This document shows positions 37,527 through 47,304 of a DNA stretch of 64,000 nt, in pieces (the stretch's first letter is position 1; every line of letters begins with the position of its first letter). The position numbers and the translations under genes were made by a program. Below the pieces are notes generated by a model. It was not told where the DNA came from. It did not search any database and saw nothing but the letters and a program-made list of their open reading frames with translations. This stretch comes from Streptococcus infantis. GTDB taxonomy: Bacteria > Bacillota > Bacilli > Lactobacillales > Streptococcaceae. The stretch covers positions 1 to 64,000 of the forward strand of contig NZ_JAHZPZ010000001.1 of the NCBI RefSeq assembly GCF_019929665.1, in the 5' to 3' direction.

Positions 37527-38054
37527 ATGGCGATTGAACATTACATGCCAGATTTTGCTGTGGAAGCAGTTTATGATTTGACAGTAGAAAGCCTGCAAAA
37601 ACAGGGAATAAAAGCTGTTTTGGTAGATTTAGATAACACTCTCATTGCTTGGAATAACCCTGACGGGACTCCAGAGATGAAACGATGGTTGCATGATCTT
37701 CGTGATGCAGGGATTCGCATTATCGTAGTCTCAAACAATTCTAAAAAACGTGTTCAACGAGCAGTTGAAAAATTTGGAATTGATTATGTTTACTGGGCTT
37801 TGAAGCCTTTTACTTTCGGGATTGATCGAGCGATGAAAGAATTCCACTATGAGAAAAATGAAGTGGTCATGGTTGGGGATCAGCTCATGACAGATATTCG
37901 TGCAGCTCACCGTGCAGGAATTCGCTCGATTTTGGTTAAACCCTTGGTGCAGCACGATTCCATCAAAACGCAAATCAACCGAGCTCGTGAACGTCGTGTT
38001 ATGAAGCAAATCACTGAGAAGTACGGACCTATTACTTATAAAAAAGGAATTTAA
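37527..38054 (+). CDS. yqeG: YqeG-family HAD-IIIA phosphatase
   Basis: This is a 175-aa HAD-superfamily protein. Motif I is VLVDLDNTLIAW (nucleophile Asp), motif II IIVVSNNSKKR, a Lys in ALKPFTFG and motif III MVGDQLMTDIRAA. It is the first gene of the conserved yqeG-yqeH-yhbY-nadD-yqeK cluster. The cellular substrate is unknown; relatives include mitochondrial PTPMT-like phosphatidylglycerophosphatases. Confidence 0.92.
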   Translation: MAIEHYMPDFAVEAVYDLTVESLQKQGIKAVLVDLDNTLIAWNNPDGTPEMKRWLHDLRDAGIRIIVVSNNSKKRVQRAVEKFGIDYVYWALKPFTFGIDRAMKEFHYEKNEVVMVGDQLMTDIRAAHRAGIRSILVKPLVQHDSIKTQINRARERRVMKQITEKYGPITYKKGI

Positions 38055-38056
38055 CT

Positions 38057-39163
38057 ATGGAAGAAATTCTCTGTATTGGTTGTGGAGCAACCATTCAGAC
38101 GGAAGATAAGACTGGGTTGGGTTTTACACCTCAGTCAGCATTGGAAAAAGGTTTGGAAACTGGAGAAGTATATTGCCAACGTTGTTTCCGTCTTCGTCAT
38201 TATAATGAAATTACAGATGTGCAGTTGACGGATGATGATTTCCTCAAACTCTTGCACGAGGTAGGAGATAGTGATGCCTTGGTGGTCAATGTCATTGATA
38301 TTTTTGACTTCAATGGCTCTGTTATCCCAGGTTTGCCACGCTTTGTCTCAGGTAATGATGTGCTTTTGGTTGGAAATAAAAAAGACATCTTGCCTAAGTC
38401 TGTTAAGGATAGCAAGGTAACCCACTGGCTGATGGAGCGCGCTCACGAGGAAGGTTTGCGTCCTGTTGATGTCGTCTTGACTTCAGCACAAAACAAGCAT
38501 GCCATCAGAGAAGTAATCGACAAGATTGAGCACTACCGTAAGGGACGTGACGTCTATGTGGTCGGCGTGACCAATGTTGGGAAATCAACCCTTATCAATG
38601 CCATCATCCAGGAAATCACGGGTGATCAAAATGTCATCACTACTTCACGTTTCCCAGGAACAACCTTGGACAAGATTGAGATTCCGCTTGATGACGGATC
38701 TTATATCTATGATACACCGGGGATTATCCACCGTCACCAGATGGCTCACTACTTGACTGCTAAAAACCTCAAGTATGTCAGCCCTAAAAAGGAAATCAAA
38801 CCTAAAACATACCAGCTCAATCCTGAACAAACCTTGTTTTTAGGTGGACTGGGACGCTTTGACTTTATTGCAGGAGAAAAGCAAGGTTTCACAGCTTTCT
38901 TTGACAATGAACTCAAACTTCACCGCACCAAGCTAGAAGGAGCCAGTGCCTTTTACGACAAGCACCTGGGAACTCTCCTCACACCGCCAAATAGCAAGGA
39001 AAAAGAAGATTTTCCAAAACTGGTCCAACATGTCTTTACTATCAAAGACAAGACAGACCTAGTTATTTCAGGACTAGGCTGGATTCGTGTAACAGGGGCT
39101 GCTAAAGTCGCCGTTTGGGCACCAGAAGGCGTCGCCGTCGTCACACGAAAAGCCATTATATAA
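38057..39163 (+). CDS. yqeH: Ribosome biogenesis GTPase YqeH
   Basis: This is a 368-aa circularly permuted GTPase needed for 30S assembly. An N-terminal zinc finger (CIGCGA and CQRCFRLRHY) comes first, then the G motifs in permuted order: GNKKDILP (G4) before VGVTNVGKSTLIN (G1) and DTPGI (G3). It lies 2 nt after yqeG. A 211-nt structured gap separates it from yhbY, unusual in this otherwise tight operon. Confidence 0.96.
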   Translation: MEEILCIGCGATIQTEDKTGLGFTPQSALEKGLETGEVYCQRCFRLRHYNEITDVQLTDDDFLKLLHEVGDSDALVVNVIDIFDFNGSVIPGLPRFVSGNDVLLVGNKKDILPKSVKDSKVTHWLMERAHEEGLRPVDVVLTSAQNKHAIREVIDKIEHYRKGRDVYVVGVTNVGKSTLINAIIQEITGDQNVITTSRFPGTTLDKIEIPLDDGSYIYDTPGIIHRHQMAHYLTAKNLKYVSPKKEIKPKTYQLNPEQTLFLGGLGRFDFIAGEKQGFTAFFDNELKLHRTKLEGASAFYDKHLGTLLTPPNSKEKEDFPKLVQHVFTIKDKTDLVISGLGWIRVTGAAKVAVWAPEGVAVVTRKAII

Positions 39164-39201
39164 AATAAAATCACCGAGCGAACAAAGTGAGCTCATAAAA
39201 A

Positions 39202-39356
39202 GATAGTTATTGCCGTGGTGTGATTGCCAATCCATAGATTGGCAAGGGGCACAATTGAGACTTAGGCTCAATTGTGAGGTCAGGAAATCCATTTTTCAAA
39301 GATGATATCTTTGGAAAATTAGTTCCGACCGTCCCTCACCACCTAAAATAACTATC
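39202..39356. ncRNA. Structured multi-hairpin element between yqeH and yhbY
   Basis: Nested pairings fill the whole gap. GATAGTTATT (39202-39211) pairs perfectly with AATAACTATC (39347-39356), and inside it GTGGTG (39215-39220) pairs with CACCAC (39337-39342). Within this closing stem lie three hairpins: 39224-39245 (9-bp stem, loop CATA), 39250-39276 (10-bp stem, loop ACTTAGG) and 39278-39330 (8 bp with one bulged A, then 13 bp around loop GAT). I do not recognise the family. It may be a structured RNA (leader, processing site or protein-binding site) or a small non-autonomous mobile repeat with 10-bp terminal inverted repeats. The strand is uncertain. Confidence 0.7.
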
Positions 39357-39374
39357 AAAAAAGGAAGAAAGAAT

Positions 39375-39686
39375 ATGTCATTAACATCGAAACAACGTGC
39401 CTTCCTAAACAGCCAGGCACATACCCTCAAACCCATCATCCAAATCGGGAAAAATGGTCTCAACGACCAAATCAAAACAAGTGTTCGTCAGGCTCTTGAC
39501 GCTCGTGAATTGATCAAGGTTACTCTCTTACAAAACACAGATGAGAATATCCACGAAGTAGCTGAAATCTTGGAAGAAGAAATCGGCGTGGATACAGTCC
39601 AAAAAATCGGACGTATCTTGATTTTGTATAAACAATCAAGCAAGAAGGAAAATCGCAAGATTTCTAAAAAAGTTAAAGAAATCTAA
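39375..39686 (+). CDS. yhbY: Ribosome assembly RNA-binding protein YhbY
   Basis: This is a 103-aa single CRM-domain protein that associates with pre-50S particles. It shows LTSKQRAFLNSQAHTLKPI, IQIGKNGLNDQIK (the GxxG-type loop is in this region) and IGRILILYKQS. The ribosome site AAGGAAGAAAG lies just after the structured element at 39202-39356. Confidence 0.94.
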   Translation: MSLTSKQRAFLNSQAHTLKPIIQIGKNGLNDQIKTSVRQALDARELIKVTLLQNTDENIHEVAEILEEEIGVDTVQKIGRILILYKQSSKKENRKISKKVKEI

Positions 39687-39736
39687 GAATGATACTCCAA
39701 AAACTGTTTTTACAGAAGACTAAAGGAGATTAGCCT

Positions 39737-40366
39737 ATGGCAATCGAACTGTTAACTCCCTTTACAAAAGTGGAGTTAGAGCCAGAAATCAAGGATAAAA
39801 AACGTAAGCAAGTTGGAATCTTAGGGGGAAATTTTAACCCTGTTCACAACGCCCACCTTATCGTGGCAGACCAAGTGCGCCAACAGTTGGGATTGGATCA
39901 AGTTCTGCTCATGCCTGAATACCAACCACCTCACGTAGACAAAAAGGAAACCATTTCTGAACACCACCGCCTCAAGATGCTTGAATTGGCTATCGATGGA
40001 ATCGAAGGTTTAGCTATTGAGACCATTGAGCTAGAGCGCAAGGGCATTTCCTACACCTACGACACCATGAAGATTTTGACAGAGAAGAATCCAGATACAG
40101 ATTATTACTTTATCATCGGCGCTGACATGGTAGACTATTTACCTAAATGGTATAGAATTGACGAACTGGTCGACCTCGTTCAGTTTGTAGGAGTTCAGCG
40201 ACCACGATACAAGGCTGGGACTTCTTATCCAGTCATCTGGGTGGATGTGCCTCTCATGGATATTTCATCCAGTATGGTACGTGATTTTATTGCCCAAGGT
40301 CGTACACCTAACTTTCTCTTGCCAAAACCAGTGCTAGACTATATCGAGAAAGAAGGGCTTTACTGA
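39737..40366 (+). CDS. nadD: Nicotinate-nucleotide adenylyltransferase
   Basis: This adenylylates nicotinate mononucleotide in NAD synthesis. The 209-aa nucleotidyltransferase has the [17 protein letters not shown] motif (HxxH-type) and the C-terminal [10 protein letters not shown]. The start follows AAAGGAG. The protein carries about 25 residues before the Rossmann start ([12 protein letters not shown]), as in streptococcal NadD. The stop overlaps yqeK by one base (TGATG). Confidence 0.94.
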   Translation: MAIELLTPFTKVELEPEIKDKKRKQVGILGGNFNPVHNAHLIVADQVRQQLGLDQVLLMPEYQPPHVDKKETISEHHRLKMLELAIDGIEGLAIETIELERKGISYTYDTMKILTEKNPDTDYYFIIGADMVDYLPKWYRIDELVDLVQFVGVQRPRYKAGTSYPVIWVDVPLMDISSSMVRDFIAQGRTPNFLLPKPVLDYIEKEGLY

Positions 40367-40959
40367 TGGCATACCAAGACTATATCAACTGTTCGCGTGA
40401 ACAATTGTTGGAAAAAATGACAGAGCTCCTACCTGAAAAACGTCTAACCCATTGTTTGGGTGTAGAGCGTGCAGCCATAGAATTAGCTCAGCGCTTTGGT
40501 GTGGATGTTGAGAAAGCTGGTTTGGCAGGTCTCCTTCATGACTATGCTAAAAAGCTATCAGATCAAGAATTTTTAGATTTGATAGACCGTTATCAACTGG
40601 ACCCTGATCTTAAAAACTGGGGCAATAATGTCTGGCATGGCATGGTCGGTATCTACAAGATTCAGGAAGATTTGGATTTGAAAGATCCTGAAATTTTGCG
40701 TGCAATAGAAATTCATACAGTTGGAGCTGGTCAGATGACGGACCTTGATAAGGTTATCTACGTCGCAGACTACATCGAGCATAATCGTGCCTTTCCAGGG
40801 GTGGACCAGGCGCGTGAGATTGCAAGTTTGTCACTCAATAAGGCAGTAGCCTATGAAACAGCTCGTACTGTAGAGCATTTGGCTCACCAGGGATTTCCTA
40901 TCTATCCCCAAACCCTTGAAACCTATAACGCCTATGTGCACTATTTGAAAGAGGACTAA
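40366..40959 (+). CDS. yqeK: HD-domain bis(5'-nucleosyl)-tetraphosphatase YqeK
   Basis: This is a 197-aa HD-superfamily phosphohydrolase that splits Ap4A symmetrically. Metal-binding residues are in [24 protein letters not shown] (HD), [16 protein letters not shown] and [12 protein letters not shown]. It is coupled to nadD at the TGATG overlap and abuts the next gene. Confidence 0.93.
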   Translation: MAYQDYINCSREQLLEKMTELLPEKRLTHCLGVERAAIELAQRFGVDVEKAGLAGLLHDYAKKLSDQEFLDLIDRYQLDPDLKNWGNNVWHGMVGIYKIQEDLDLKDPEILRAIEIHTVGAGQMTDLDKVIYVADYIEHNRAFPGVDQAREIASLSLNKAVAYETARTVEHLAHQGFPIYPQTLETYNAYVHYLKED

Positions 40960-41460
40960 ATGAAGACGGCTTTTATCATTATTGATGTACAAAATATTTT
41001 AGTGGAAACGGGGTTTCAGACAAAAGGTCTATTGGAAAAAATTTCTTATTTACAAAACCAAGCTAGAAGTAAGAATATCGAAATTATCTATGTTCAACAT
41101 ATTGAGAACCCTGAAGCCCAAGCATCAGAAGATTGGCAGTTATCTGCTCTTTTAAATCGAAAACCTGATGAAAAGGTCTTTCAGAAGAAGTATAATAGTA
41201 TTTTCAAAGAAACTGGTTTAAAAGAATACTTGGATAAACAGGGGATTAAAAAATTAGTTTTATGTGGTATGCAGACAGAATATTGTGTGGATACCTCTGT
41301 CAAGGTTGCTTTTGAATATGGCTATAAGCTTATTATTCCAGAAGAAACTTGCACAACGTTTGATGGGAAAGATATTCCAGCAGAAACGATAAATGAATTT
41401 TATGAGGGCATTTGGGAGGGGCGCTTTGCAGATGTCGTAGATTACAAACATATTTTCTAG
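40960..41460 (+). CDS. Isochorismatase-family cysteine hydrolase
   Basis: This is a 166-aa protein with the triad expected for the family: Asp in FIIIDVQN, Lys in FQKKYNSIF and Cys in VLCGMQTEYCVDTS. Relatives include nicotinamidases and other amidases. Its place in an NAD-linked cluster makes an amidase role in NAD salvage conceivable, but the sequence is not a clear PncA. The ATG directly follows the yqeK stop. Confidence 0.85.
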   Translation: MKTAFIIIDVQNILVETGFQTKGLLEKISYLQNQARSKNIEIIYVQHIENPEAQASEDWQLSALLNRKPDEKVFQKKYNSIFKETGLKEYLDKQGIKKLVLCGMQTEYCVDTSVKVAFEYGYKLIIPEETCTTFDGKDIPAETINEFYEGIWEGRFADVVDYKHIF

Positions 41461-41472
41461 AAAGAGGAATAA

Positions 41473-41826
<354 letters not shown>

Positions 41827-41832
41827 TAGATG

Positions 41833-41862
41833 AACTCAGTTGTAATCAACTGGGTTTTATTT
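41833..41862 (+). terminator. Terminator after rsfS
   Basis: AACTCAGTTG and CAACTGGGTT form a 10-bp stem (one G-T pair) around TAAT, followed by TTATTTG. The T tract is modest. Confidence 0.65.
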
Positions 41863-42032
41863 GCTTATTTTAGAAGAAAATCGTTAGAAAGGTAAGGGCG
41901 TCGTGTTTGGTAATGTTGAAACTGAACACGAGCTAAAAACTGAGAGAAAGAGAATTACTTCCTTTGTATCTGATGATACGGCAGAAAGATACCTATTTTC
42001 TCTTCGTTTTAAACGCTCTTTGTATCTTAATA

Positions 42033-42773
42033 ATGGCAACATACGAGACTTTTGCGGCTGTTTATGATGCAGTCATGGATGATAGTTTATACGATAAATG
42101 GACGGATTTTTCCCTCCGGCATTTGCCCAAGACTAAGGAGAGAAAGAAACTCTTGGAGCTGGCTTGTGGTACAGGAATCCAGTCCGTTCGCTTTTCTCAA
42201 GCAGGTTTTGATGTGACTGGACTGGACTTGAGCGCGGACATGTTGAAGATTGCTGAGAAGAGAGCGGCATCAGCCAAGCAAAAGATTGATTTTATGGAAG
42301 GCAATATGCTGGATTTATCCAAGGCAGGGAAATTCGATTTTGTCACATGTTACTCGGACTCAATCTGCTACATGCAGGATGAGGTGGAAGTAGGGGATGT
42401 CTTTAAGGAAGTTTATAATGCCCTTAATGAAGATGGGGTCTTCATCTTTGATGTGCATTCGACCTACCAGACAGATGAGGTTTTTCCAGGCTATTCTTAC
42501 CATGAAAATGCAGAAGACTTTGCCATGCTTTGGGATACCTACGAGGATGCAGCGCTACATTCTATCGTGCATGAGTTGACCTTTTTTATCAAGGAAGCGG
42601 ATGGTTCCTTTAGTCGTCACGACGAAGTTCATGAGGAGCGGACTTATGAGGTCTTGACCTATGATATTCTGCTAGAACAAGCTGGTTTTAAGTCCTTCAA
42701 GATTTATGCTGACTTTGAGGATAAGGAGCCTACAGAAACCAGTACTCGTTGGTTTTTTGTGGCACAGAAGTAG
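42033..42773 (+). CDS. Class I SAM-dependent methyltransferase
   Basis: This is a Rossmann-fold methyltransferase of about 246 aa. Motif I is LLELACGTGIQSVRFSQAG, with the acidic residue in VTGLDLSADML and motif IV in DFVTCYSDSICYM. The substrate is unknown. I place the start at 42033 (MATYETFAAVYD), the usual family start, but no Shine-Dalgarno precedes it. The frame stays open to a TTG at 41964. The upstream 170 nt contain short inverted repeats (TCGTGTT...AACACGA) and a repeated TTTGTATCT. Confidence 0.85.
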   Translation: MATYETFAAVYDAVMDDSLYDKWTDFSLRHLPKTKERKKLLELACGTGIQSVRFSQAGFDVTGLDLSADMLKIAEKRAASAKQKIDFMEGNMLDLSKAGKFDFVTCYSDSICYMQDEVEVGDVFKEVYNALNEDGVFIFDVHSTYQTDEVFPGYSYHENAEDFAMLWDTYEDAALHSIVHELTFFIKEADGSFSRHDEVHEERTYEVLTYDILLEQAGFKSFKIYADFEDKEPTETSTRWFFVAQK

Positions 42774-42782
42774 GAGGTTGAT

Positions 42783-43175
42783 ATGGTTCGATCAAAATAT
42801 TCTTGGGAAGAAGTATCGCAGTTTAATCGTATCCGTCAAAATGGAACGCTTTGGGAAAAAGATGGGCAATATTTTTATGTTCAGGAAGAAGGAACCGTAT
42901 TTTCAGAGTTAGTTGTTTACGATATGTCTAAGAAACTTTTTGATATGTTAGTAAATGAAATAAAATCGGAGGATGATATCCGACATATGCTAATGTATGG
43001 AACATGGCCAATGACGGTTGCCGGATGCCATAGACCAACGATGTTGATAGCTTATCCTGAACTGCAAAAGAATTATAGTAATGAACAACTAGCAGAAATC
43101 CTTCCAGTAGGAGAAAAACAATGGCTTAACTGGAGAGGGAGATTGCCTGAGTGGTATCGTAGATTTCGTCATTAG
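42783..43175 (+). CDS. Conserved hypothetical protein
   Basis: This is a 130-aa soluble protein that I do not recognise. It begins [20 protein letters not shown], has acidic segments and several aromatic residues ([28 protein letters not shown]), and no signal peptide or membrane segment. It starts 9 nt after the methyltransferase with a GGAGG site and ends 14 nt before tmcAL, so it is probably co-transcribed with both. Confidence 0.7.
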   Translation: MVRSKYSWEEVSQFNRIRQNGTLWEKDGQYFYVQEEGTVFSELVVYDMSKKLFDMLVNEIKSEDDIRHMLMYGTWPMTVAGCHRPTMLIAYPELQKNYSNEQLAEILPVGEKQWLNWRGRLPEWYRRFRH

Positions 43176-43189
43176 AAAGGGAGAACATC

Positions 43190-44287
43190 ATGACCATTAC
43201 AGGTATTATAGCGGAGTTCAATCCTTTTCATAATGGCCATAAATACCTGCTAGAACAGGCGGATGGGCTGAAAATCGTTGCCATGTCTGGGAATTTCATG
43301 CAGCGTGGAGAGCCTGCTATCGTGGACAAGTGGACTCGGGCCCAGATGGCACTAGAGAATGGAGCAGACTTGGTAGTAGAATTGCCATTTTTAGTCAGTG
43401 TTCAAGCGGCGGATTTTTTCGGTCAAGGTGCAGTGGCTGTTTTGGCTCGTTTGGGCATAGATACCCTTTCCTTTGGGACAGAGGAAGTTCTAGATTACCA
43501 GAAAATTGCTAACTTATATGCAGAGCGTAGTCAAGAGATGGAGAATTTTGTGGACAATCTACCTGATTCCCTCTCCTACCCTCAGAAAACCCAAGCCATG
43601 TGGAAGGAATTTGCAGGTCTTGATTTTTCGGGTGATACGCCCAATCATGTCTTAGCTCTTGCCTACGCCAAGGCAGTTGCTGGAAGAAATATCAAACTTC
43701 ATCCAATTCAACGTCAGGGAGCAGGATATCATTCTGTGGACAAGGATGTGGACTTTGCTTCGGCGACAGCCATCCGTCAGCATCAATCAGACTCAGATTT
43801 CTTAGAACGCTTTATGCCTTCTGTTAATCTCTTTGAAAATGCTAGTAAGGTGAGCTGGGAAGATTATTTTTCACTTTTACGCTATCAAATCTTGTCAAAT
43901 CCAGATTTAAGTACTATTTATCAGGTCAATCAAGAGATGGCTGTACGTATTAAGGAAGCCATCAAAATAGCAAAATCTATTGAGGAATTGGTTGAGTTAG
44001 TGGCTACCAAACGCTACACCAAGGCGCGTGTGCGACGCCTCTTGACCTATATCTTGGTCCAGGCTAGAGAAAGTGACTTGCCAGAAGCCATTCATGTCCT
44101 AGGTTTTACCGAAAAAGGTAGACAACACCTTAAAGCTTTCAAGGAGCAGGTCAATCTAGTTAGCCGAATCGGTAAAGAACCTTGGGATGCCATAACCCAA
44201 AAGGCAGACCAAATCTATCAACTGGGACACCCTAGTATAGCAGAACAGAATTTCGGCCGAGTGCCAATCAGAATCGAATCGAACTAA
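43190..44287 (+). CDS. tmcAL: tRNA(Met) cytidine acetate ligase
   Basis: This is a 365-aa nucleotidyltransferase-fold enzyme that forms N4-acetylcytidine at the wobble base of elongator tRNA-Met using acetate and ATP. The N-terminal [21 protein letters not shown] (HxGH) and [17 protein letters not shown] are diagnostic (former DUF795/YlbM). Good AAAGGGAG site. It ends the transcript before a terminator. Confidence 0.92.
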   Translation: MTITGIIAEFNPFHNGHKYLLEQADGLKIVAMSGNFMQRGEPAIVDKWTRAQMALENGADLVVELPFLVSVQAADFFGQGAVAVLARLGIDTLSFGTEEVLDYQKIANLYAERSQEMENFVDNLPDSLSYPQKTQAMWKEFAGLDFSGDTPNHVLALAYAKAVAGRNIKLHPIQRQGAGYHSVDKDVDFASATAIRQHQSDSDFLERFMPSVNLFENASKVSWEDYFSLLRYQILSNPDLSTIYQVNQEMAVRIKEAIKIAKSIEELVELVATKRYTKARVRRLLTYILVQARESDLPEAIHVLGFTEKGRQHLKAFKEQVNLVSRIGKEPWDAITQKADQIYQLGHPSIAEQNFGRVPIRIESN

Positions 44288-44312
44288 GTCTACTTTGAGG
44301 TGGACTTTTTTC
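44286..44312 (+). terminator. Terminator after tmcAL
   Basis: AAGTCTAC and GTGGACTT form an 8-bp stem with one wobble, followed by TTTTTC. The stem begins inside the tmcAL stop codon. Confidence 0.82.
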
Positions 44313-44426
44313 TTATTTTTTGCAAAAAAATTCTTTTAAAAAATAGTTAGGTTTAAGAAGCTTATTTTACTAAGGAAAATGAAGATAATGCTCCTAAAAA
44401 TAACTAAAACAACTTCTATTTAAGGT

Positions 44427-44455
44427 TTGTTAAAAATATTTTTTTGTGGTAAAAT
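44427..44455 (+). promoter_or_regulatory. Promoter of rny
   Basis: TTGTTA (44427-44432), 17 bp, TAAAAT (44450-44455), with TG just upstream of the -10. It lies about 50 nt before the rny ATG. Confidence 0.65.
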
Positions 44456-44504
44456 GTATAAGAATGCATGTCATTCAGATAAACAAATAAATTGAGGTAA
44501 AAAC

Positions 44505-46118
44505 ATGGAAATTATGACAATTGTTATAGTTGTTTTTGCCGTCATCATTGGTTTAGTCATTGGATATGTCAGCATCTCAGTCAAGATGAAATCATCACAA
44601 GAGGCTGCAGAGTTGATGCTTTTAAATGCTGAACAAGAAGCAACTAATTTACGAGGACAAGCTGAGCGCGAAGCGGATTTATTACTAAATGAAGCCAAGA
44701 GCGAAAGCAAATCCCTTAAAAAAGAAGCACTATTGGAGGCTAAAGAGGAAGCCAGAAAATACCGCGAAGAAGTGGACGCTGAATTTAAGTCGGAGCGTCA
44801 AGAACTCAAGCAAATCGAAAGTCGTTTGACGGAGAGAGCTACGAGCCTTGACCGTAAAGACGATAATTTGACGAACAAAGAAAAAACACTTGAACAAAAA
44901 GAACAAAGTATTTCTGATAGAGCAAAAAACCTTGATGCACGTGAAGAGCAACTAGAGGAAATTGAAAAGCAAAAGCAAGCTGAACTTGAGCGTGTCGGAA
45001 GTCTGACTCAGTCAGAGGCAAAAGATATTATCTTAGCTCAAACAGAAGAAGACTTGACCAAGGAAATTGCTAGCCGCATTCGTGAGGCGGAGCAAGAAGT
45101 CAAGGAACGTTCAGATAAGCTTGCTAAGGATATTTTATCCCAAGCGATGCAGAGAATTGCTGGTGAGTATGTAGCTGAGTCTACCAACTCGACAGTTCAT
45201 CTGCCTGATGATACTATGAAAGGTCGTATCATTGGTCGTGAAGGTCGCAATATCCGTACTTTTGAAAGTTTGACAGGGGTTGATGTCATCATTGATGATA
45301 CGCCAGAAGTGGTAACCTTGTCAGGTTTCGATCCTATCCGACGTGAGATTGCCCGTATGACGATGGAAACCTTGCTTAAGGATGGACGAATTCACCCAGC
45401 TCGTATCGAAGAGTTGGTTGAGAAAAACCGTCAAGAAATTGATAACAGAATTCGTGAATATGGTGAAGCTGCAGCCTATGAAATCGGTGCACCAAACCTT
45501 CACCCAGACTTGATGAAGATCATGGGTCGCTTGCAGTTCCGTACTTCATACGGACAAAATGTCTTGCGACACTCAATCGAAGTGGCTAAGTTAGCTGGTA
45601 TCATGGCTAGCGAACTTGGTGAAAATGCAGCTCTTGCCCGCCGTGCAGGATTCCTTCACGATATTGGTAAAGCCATTGACCGAGAAGTAGAAGGTAGTCA
45701 CGTTGAGATTGGTACTGAATTAGCTCGCAAGTACAAAGAGCATCCAGTTGTGATTAACACGATTGCTAGTCACCACGGAGATGTAGAGCCTGAAAGTGTG
45801 ATTGCAGTTCTCGTTGCTGCAGCGGATGCCTTAAGTGCAGCCCGTCCAGGAGCTCGTAGCGAATCACTTGAAAGCTACATCAAACGTCTCCATGATTTAG
45901 AAGAAATCGCTAATAGCTTTGAAGGAGTTCAAAATAGCTTTGCCCTTCAAGCAGGTCGTGAAATCCGAATCATGGTAAATCCAGGTCAAATCAAGGACGA
46001 TAAGGTCACAATCTTAGCTCACAAAGTTCGTGAGAAAATCGAAAACAATCTCGATTACCCAGGAAATATCAAGGTAACCGTGATTCGTGAACTTCGAGCA
46101 GTTGATTATGCAAAATAA
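44505..46118 (+). CDS. rny: Ribonuclease Y
   Basis: This is a 537-aa membrane-anchored endoribonuclease that starts mRNA decay. An N-terminal membrane helix (about residues 4-24) is followed by a long coiled coil rich in Glu/Lys/Gln (about 30-200), then a KH domain ([18 protein letters not shown]) and an HD domain ([24 protein letters not shown]). GAGGT lies 8 nt before the ATG at 44505; a second ATG at 44514 is possible. Confidence 0.97.
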   Translation: MEIMTIVIVVFAVIIGLVIGYVSISVKMKSSQEAAELMLLNAEQEATNLRGQAEREADLLLNEAKSESKSLKKEALLEAKEEARKYREEVDAEFKSERQELKQIESRLTERATSLDRKDDNLTNKEKTLEQKEQSISDRAKNLDAREEQLEEIEKQKQAELERVGSLTQSEAKDIILAQTEEDLTKEIASRIREAEQEVKERSDKLAKDILSQAMQRIAGEYVAESTNSTVHLPDDTMKGRIIGREGRNIRTFESLTGVDVIIDDTPEVVTLSGFDPIRREIARMTMETLLKDGRIHPARIEELVEKNRQEIDNRIREYGEAAAYEIGAPNLHPDLMKIMGRLQFRTSYGQNVLRHSIEVAKLAGIMASELGENAALARRAGFLHDIGKAIDREVEGSHVEIGTELARKYKEHPVVINTIASHHGDVEPESVIAVLVAAADALSAARPGARSESLESYIKRLHDLEEIANSFEGVQNSFALQAGREIRIMVNPGQIKDDKVTILAHKVREKIENNLDYPGNIKVTVIRELRAVDYAK

Positions 46119-46123
46119 ATAAG

Positions 46124-46154
46124 AAAGAGCAGTTGAAAAATTACTGCTTTTTTG
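46124..46154 (+). terminator. Terminator after rny
   Basis: AGCAGT and ACTGCT form a short stem with an A-rich loop, followed by TTTTTTG. The stem is only 6 bp, so efficiency may be partial. Confidence 0.55.
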
Positions 46155-46185
46155 TTACACTAGATAGAAAGATTGTAGTAAGCAG

Positions 46186-46881
<696 letters not shown>

Positions 46882-46905
46882 ACTATAGAAAACAGGTACA
46901 AACAA

Positions 46906-47220
46906 ATGATGCTTAAACCCTCTATTGATACCTTGCTTGACAAGGTACCATCAAAATATTCACTCGTCATCTTGGAAGCAAAACGTGCTCACGAATTAGA
47001 AGCTGGAGCAACTCCAACACAAGAATTCAAATCTGAAAAATCTACACTTCGTGCCTTGGAAGAAATTGAATCAGGGAATGTAACCATCCACCCAGATCCA
47101 GAAGGAAAACGCGAAGCTGTTCGTCGTCGTATCGAAGAAGAAAGACGATTGAGAGAAGAAGAAGAAAAGAAAATTAAAGAGCAAATCGCGAAAGAAAAAG
47201 AAGAAGGTGAAAAAATTTAA
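46906..47220 (+). CDS. rpoZ: RNA polymerase omega subunit
   Basis: This is a 104-aa subunit that helps assemble the core polymerase. It has the conserved N-terminal [27 protein letters not shown] and a streptococcal-type charged C-terminal tail of Glu/Lys/Arg. Either of two adjacent ATG codons may be used. It lies between gmk and priA as in other Firmicutes. Confidence 0.95.
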   Translation: MMLKPSIDTLLDKVPSKYSLVILEAKRAHELEAGATPTQEFKSEKSTLRALEEIESGNVTIHPDPEGKREAVRRRIEEERRLREEEEKKIKEQIAKEKEEGEKI

Positions 47221-47304
47221 GGTTGGGGGGACTCAATCTTATTTTTTCTATTGCAAGAATACTCAATCAATTAAAACGATTTAAGTAAAGAAGGAGGTGA
47301 GGAT

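Noticed and set aside
39074-39292. 72-codon minus-strand frame across the structured element
   Set aside because: It spans the end of yqeH and half of the hairpins. The perfect inverted repeats explain the sequence better than coding.
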